Source: Meconema thalassinum (lineage: Eukaryota > Arthropoda > Insecta > Orthoptera > Tettigoniidae). From it: a stretch of DNA of 64,000 nt. A program made the translations under genes and the position numbers. Below are positions 61,190 through 64,000 of this stretch, piece by piece; the stretch's first letter is position 1; the number at the start of each line of letters is the position of its first letter. The DNA lies in NCBI GenBank assembly GCA_946902985.2, contig OX336389.2:978766084-978830083 (forward strand). The letters run 5' to 3'. The notes beneath the pieces were generated by a model. It searched no databases and was not told where the DNA came from. It saw nothing but the letters and a program-made list of their open reading frames with translations.

Positions 61190-64000
61190 TAGCGCGCCGA
61201 GATCAATGTGTTTTAAGTCAGCCGTTCTCCACCAGCTGCGCGCGGCCACAGCTAACCCCGACATTCTAATCTTCGTTTTGTCCAATCCAATGGTTTTTGA
61301 CAATGGTTACAACCTAACGCGCCCAGATCAATCGTTTTGAGTCCACCGTGCCCTGCCAGCTGCGTGCGGATAAAGGCCCCACCTGCCCCCGACCTTCTTA
61401 ACTTCGTTTTGTCCAATCCAATGGTCTTTGACAATGGTTACAGCCTAACGCGCCCAGATCAATGGTTTTGAGTCCACCGTGTCCTGCCAGCTGCGCGCGG
61501 CCTCACCTACCCCCGACCTTCTAATCTTCGTTTTGTCCAATCCAATGGTTTTTGACAATGTTTACAACCTAACGCGCCCAGATCAATCGTTTTGAGTCCA
61601 CCGTGCCCTGCCAGCTGTGCGCGGCCAAAGGCCGCACCTCCCCCCAACCTTCTAATCTTCGTTTTGCCCAATCTAATGGTCTTTGACAATGGTTACAGCC
61701 TAGCGCGCCGAGATCAATGAGTTTTGAGTCAGTCGTACCCAGCCAGTTGCGCGCGGCCTCACCTACCCCCGACCTTCTAATCTTCGTTTTGTCCAATCCA
61801 ATGGTCTTTGACAATGGTTACAGCCTGGCGCGCCGACATCAATGTGTTTTGAGTCAGCCGTGCCCCGCCAGCTGCGCGTAGCCACACCTACCCCCGACCT
61901 TCAAATCTTCGTTTTGTCCAATCCAATGGTTTTTGACTATGATTACAGCCTAACGAACCCAGATCAATGGTTTTGAGTCCACCGTGCCCTGCCAGCTGCC
62001 CGTGGCCAAAGGCCGCACCTCCCTCCGACTTTCTAACCTTCGTATTGTCCAATCCAATGGTCTTTGACAATGGTTACAGCCTAGCGCGCCGAGATCAATG
62101 AGTTTTGATTCAGCCGTACCCCGCCAGCTGCGCACGGCCACACATACCCCCGACCTTCTAATCTTCATTTTGTCCAATCCAATGGTTTTTGACAATGGTT
62201 ACAGCCTAACGCGTCCAGATCTATGGTTTTGAGTCCACCGTGACCTGCCAGCTGCGCGCGGCCAATGGCCGCACCTGTCCCCAACCTTCTAACCTTCGTT
62301 TTGTCCAATCCAATGGTCTTTGACAATGGTTACAGCCTAGCGCGCCGAGATCAATGTGTTTCGAGTCAGCCGTGCCCCGCCAGCTGCGCGCGGCCACACC
62401 TACCCCCGACCTTCTAATCTTCGTTTTGTCCAAACCAGTGGTTTTTGACAATGGTTACAGCCTAACGCGCCCAGATGAATGGATTTGATTCCACCGTGCC
62501 CTGCCAGCTGCGTGCGGACAAAGGCCGCACCTGCCCCCGATCTTCTAATCTTCGTTTTGTCCAATCCAATGGTCTTTGACAATGGTTTAAGCCTAGCGCG
62601 CCGAGATCAATGAGTTTTGAGTCAGCCGTTCCCCGCCAGCTGCGCGCGGCCACTTCTACCCCCGACCTTCTAATCTTCGTTTTGTCCAATCCAATGGTCT
62701 TTGACAATGTTTACAGCCTAGCGCGCCGAGATCAATGTGTTTAGAGTCAGCCGTGCCCCGCCAGCTGCGCGCGGCCACACCTAACCCCGACCTTCTAATC
62801 TTCGCTTTGTCTAATCCCATGGTTTTTGACAATAGTTACAGCCTAACGCGCCCAGATCAATGGTTTTGTGTCCACCGTGCCCTGCCAGCTGCGCGCGGCC
62901 AAAGGTCGCAACCCCCCCTGACCTTCTAATCTACGATTTGTCCATTCCAATGGTCTTTGACAATGGTTTCAGCCTAGCGCGCCGAGATCAATGTGTTTTA
63001 AGTCAGCCGTTCTCCACCAGCTGCGCGCGGCCACAGCTACCCCCGACCTTCTAATCTTCGTTTTGTCCAATCCAATGGTTTTTGACAATGGTTACAACCT
63101 AACGCGCCCAGATCAATCGTTTTGAGTCCACCCTGCCCTGCCAGCTGCGTGCGGATAAAGGCCCCACCTGCCCCCGACCTTCTTAACTTCGTTTTGTCCA
63201 ATCCAATGGTCTTTGACAATGGTTACAGCCTAACGCGCCCAGATCAATGGTTTTGAGTCCACCGTGTCCTGCCAGCTGCGCGCGGCCTCACCTACCCCCG
63301 ACCTTCTAATCTTCGTTTTGTCCAATCCAATGGTTTTTGACAATGTTTACAACCTAACGCGCCCAGATCAATCGTTTTGAGTCCACCGTGCCCTGCCAGC
63401 TGTGCGCGGCCAAAGGCCGCACCTCCCCCCAAACTTCTAATCTTCGTTTTGTCCAATCTAATGGTCTTTGACAATGGTTACAGCCTAGCGCGCCGAGATC
63501 AATGAGTTTTGAGTCAGTCGTACCCAGCCACTTGCGCGCGGCCTCACCTACCCCCGACCTTCTAATCTTCGTTTTGTCCAATCCAATGGTCTTTGACAAT
63601 GGTTACAGCCTGGCGCGCCGACATCAATGTGTTTTGAGTCAGCCGTGCCCCGCCAGCTGCGCGTAGCCAAACCTACCCCCGACCTTCTAATCTTCGTTTT
63701 GTCCAATCCAATGGTTTTTGACTATGATTACAGCCTAACGCACCCAGATCAATGGTTTTGAGTCCACCGTGCCCTGCCAGCTGCCCGTGGCCAAAGGCCG
63801 CACCTCCCTCCGACTTTCTAACCTTCGTATTGTCCAATCCAATGGTCTTTGACAATGGTTACAGCCTAGCGCGCCGAGATCAAAGAGTTTTGAGTCAGCC
63901 GTACCCCGCCAGCTGCGCACGGCCACACCTACCCCCGACCTTCTAATCTTCATTTTGTCCAATCCAATGGTTTTTGACAATGGTTACAGCCTAACGCGTC
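61190..64000. repeat. 1,785-bp (14-monomer) tandem repeat running off the right edge
   Basis: Five independent anchors between 61.25 and 61.95 kb recur at exactly 1,785 bp (63.04 to 63.74 kb). The repeat contains the GGATAAAGGCCCC unit, the 124-bp A/B hybrid, a GACTATGATTACAG unit and a GCGTAGCC unit. The second copy is cut by the window edge at CCTAACGCGTC. Between the copies, at 62.22-62.97 kb, are units matching 49.62-50.12 kb, so the same order is present in part near 49 kb. Confidence 0.8.

Larger units (their letters stand above)
1..64000. repeat. Tandem satellite array of 125-131 bp monomers filling the window
   Basis: The same unit recurs head to tail throughout. Each unit contains, in order, a CTTCGTTTTGTCC block, a CCAATCCAATGG block, TTTGACAATGGTTACAG, an A- or B-type head around GCGCGCC, a CAGCTG core followed by GCGCGCGGCC, and a C-tract ending in CCGACCTTCTAATC. 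Measured steps between successive CGTTTTGTCC words are 125 bp (2658 to 2783), 131 bp (2783 to 2914; 5701 to 5832) and 124 bp (5832 to 5956). All units read are in one orientation and I saw no interruption by unique sequence. There is no gene, RNA gene or mobile element in any stretch. Satellite DNA of this kind is typical of eukaryotic centromeric or other heterochromatin, but the location cannot be decided from the window. The family is not one I recognise. Confidence 0.97.

Noticed and set aside
1..64000. CRISPR array (short direct repeats at regular spacing)
   Set aside because: The whole unit is repeated, with no unique spacers, and the unit is 125-131 bp; no cas gene is present.
1..64000. 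CENP-B box in CTTCGTTTTGTCCAATCC
   Set aside because: The TTCG start matches, but the essential A and CGGG positions do not (TTCGTTTTGTCCAAT). The CCCGACCTTCTAATC stretch was tested as the reverse box and also fails.
1..64000. G-quadruplex from the C-tracts on the complementary strand
   Set aside because: Each monomer has only one long C-run, and runs are about 125 bp apart, too far for an ordinary quadruplex.
1..64000. Transposable element remnants or a boundary of the array
   Set aside because: I looked for non-satellite sequence, terminal repeats, poly-A tails and target duplications. Every segment read is a recognisable monomer.

Overview
The whole 64-kb window is one uninterrupted tandem satellite array. 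Every stretch I read from base 1 to base 64000 is a variant of one short unit of about 125-131 bp, always in the same orientation. Both ends of the window lie inside the array, so no flanking unique DNA is visible. I find no protein-coding gene, rRNA, tRNA, transposon or CRISPR array. The many short open frames on both strands recur at the repeat period and are by-products of the repeat. By unit length and window size there are roughly 500 monomers.

Two monomer families are interspersed. Family A (about 131 bp) has a CCTAACGCGCCCAGATC head, the word TGAGTCC, and an inverted repeat of the form GCGGCC-AAA-GGCCGC. Family B (about 125 bp) has a CCTAGCGCGCCGAGATC head, the word TGAGTCA, and replaces the inverted repeat with GGCCACACCTAC. 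The 6-bp length difference is explained by these two places (A gains 7 bp, B gains 1 bp). Some monomers are A/B hybrids. A and B alternate irregularly (A, B, BB, AA, up to five B in a row), and this irregular order is a fingerprint that recurs at long range.

Above the monomer there is nested higher-order structure. A 13,095-bp unit (about 100 monomers) repeats from about 22.5-30.0 kb to 35.6-43.1 kb with very few differences. A segment at 5.7-13.4 kb is colinear with 52.9-60.9 kb. Shorter tandem duplications sit inside: 2,925 bp (16.8-22.6 kb, the pair present again at 30.0-34.9 kb), 1,397 bp (45.1-47.9 kb, apparently identical copies) and 1,785 bp (61.2-64.0 kb). Several junctions are mosaic, as expected from unequal exchange and gene conversion.

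The source is almost certainly a eukaryotic chromosome resolved by long-read assembly, in centromeric, pericentromeric or other heterochromatin. The monomer is about 56% GC by hand count of one B unit, CpG-rich in consensus, yet subfamily differences are often CpG to TpG or CpA, which hints at cytosine methylation. I do not recognise the satellite family and cannot name the species. Block limits are given to about 10-100 bp, because crossovers lie in sequence shared by both parents.
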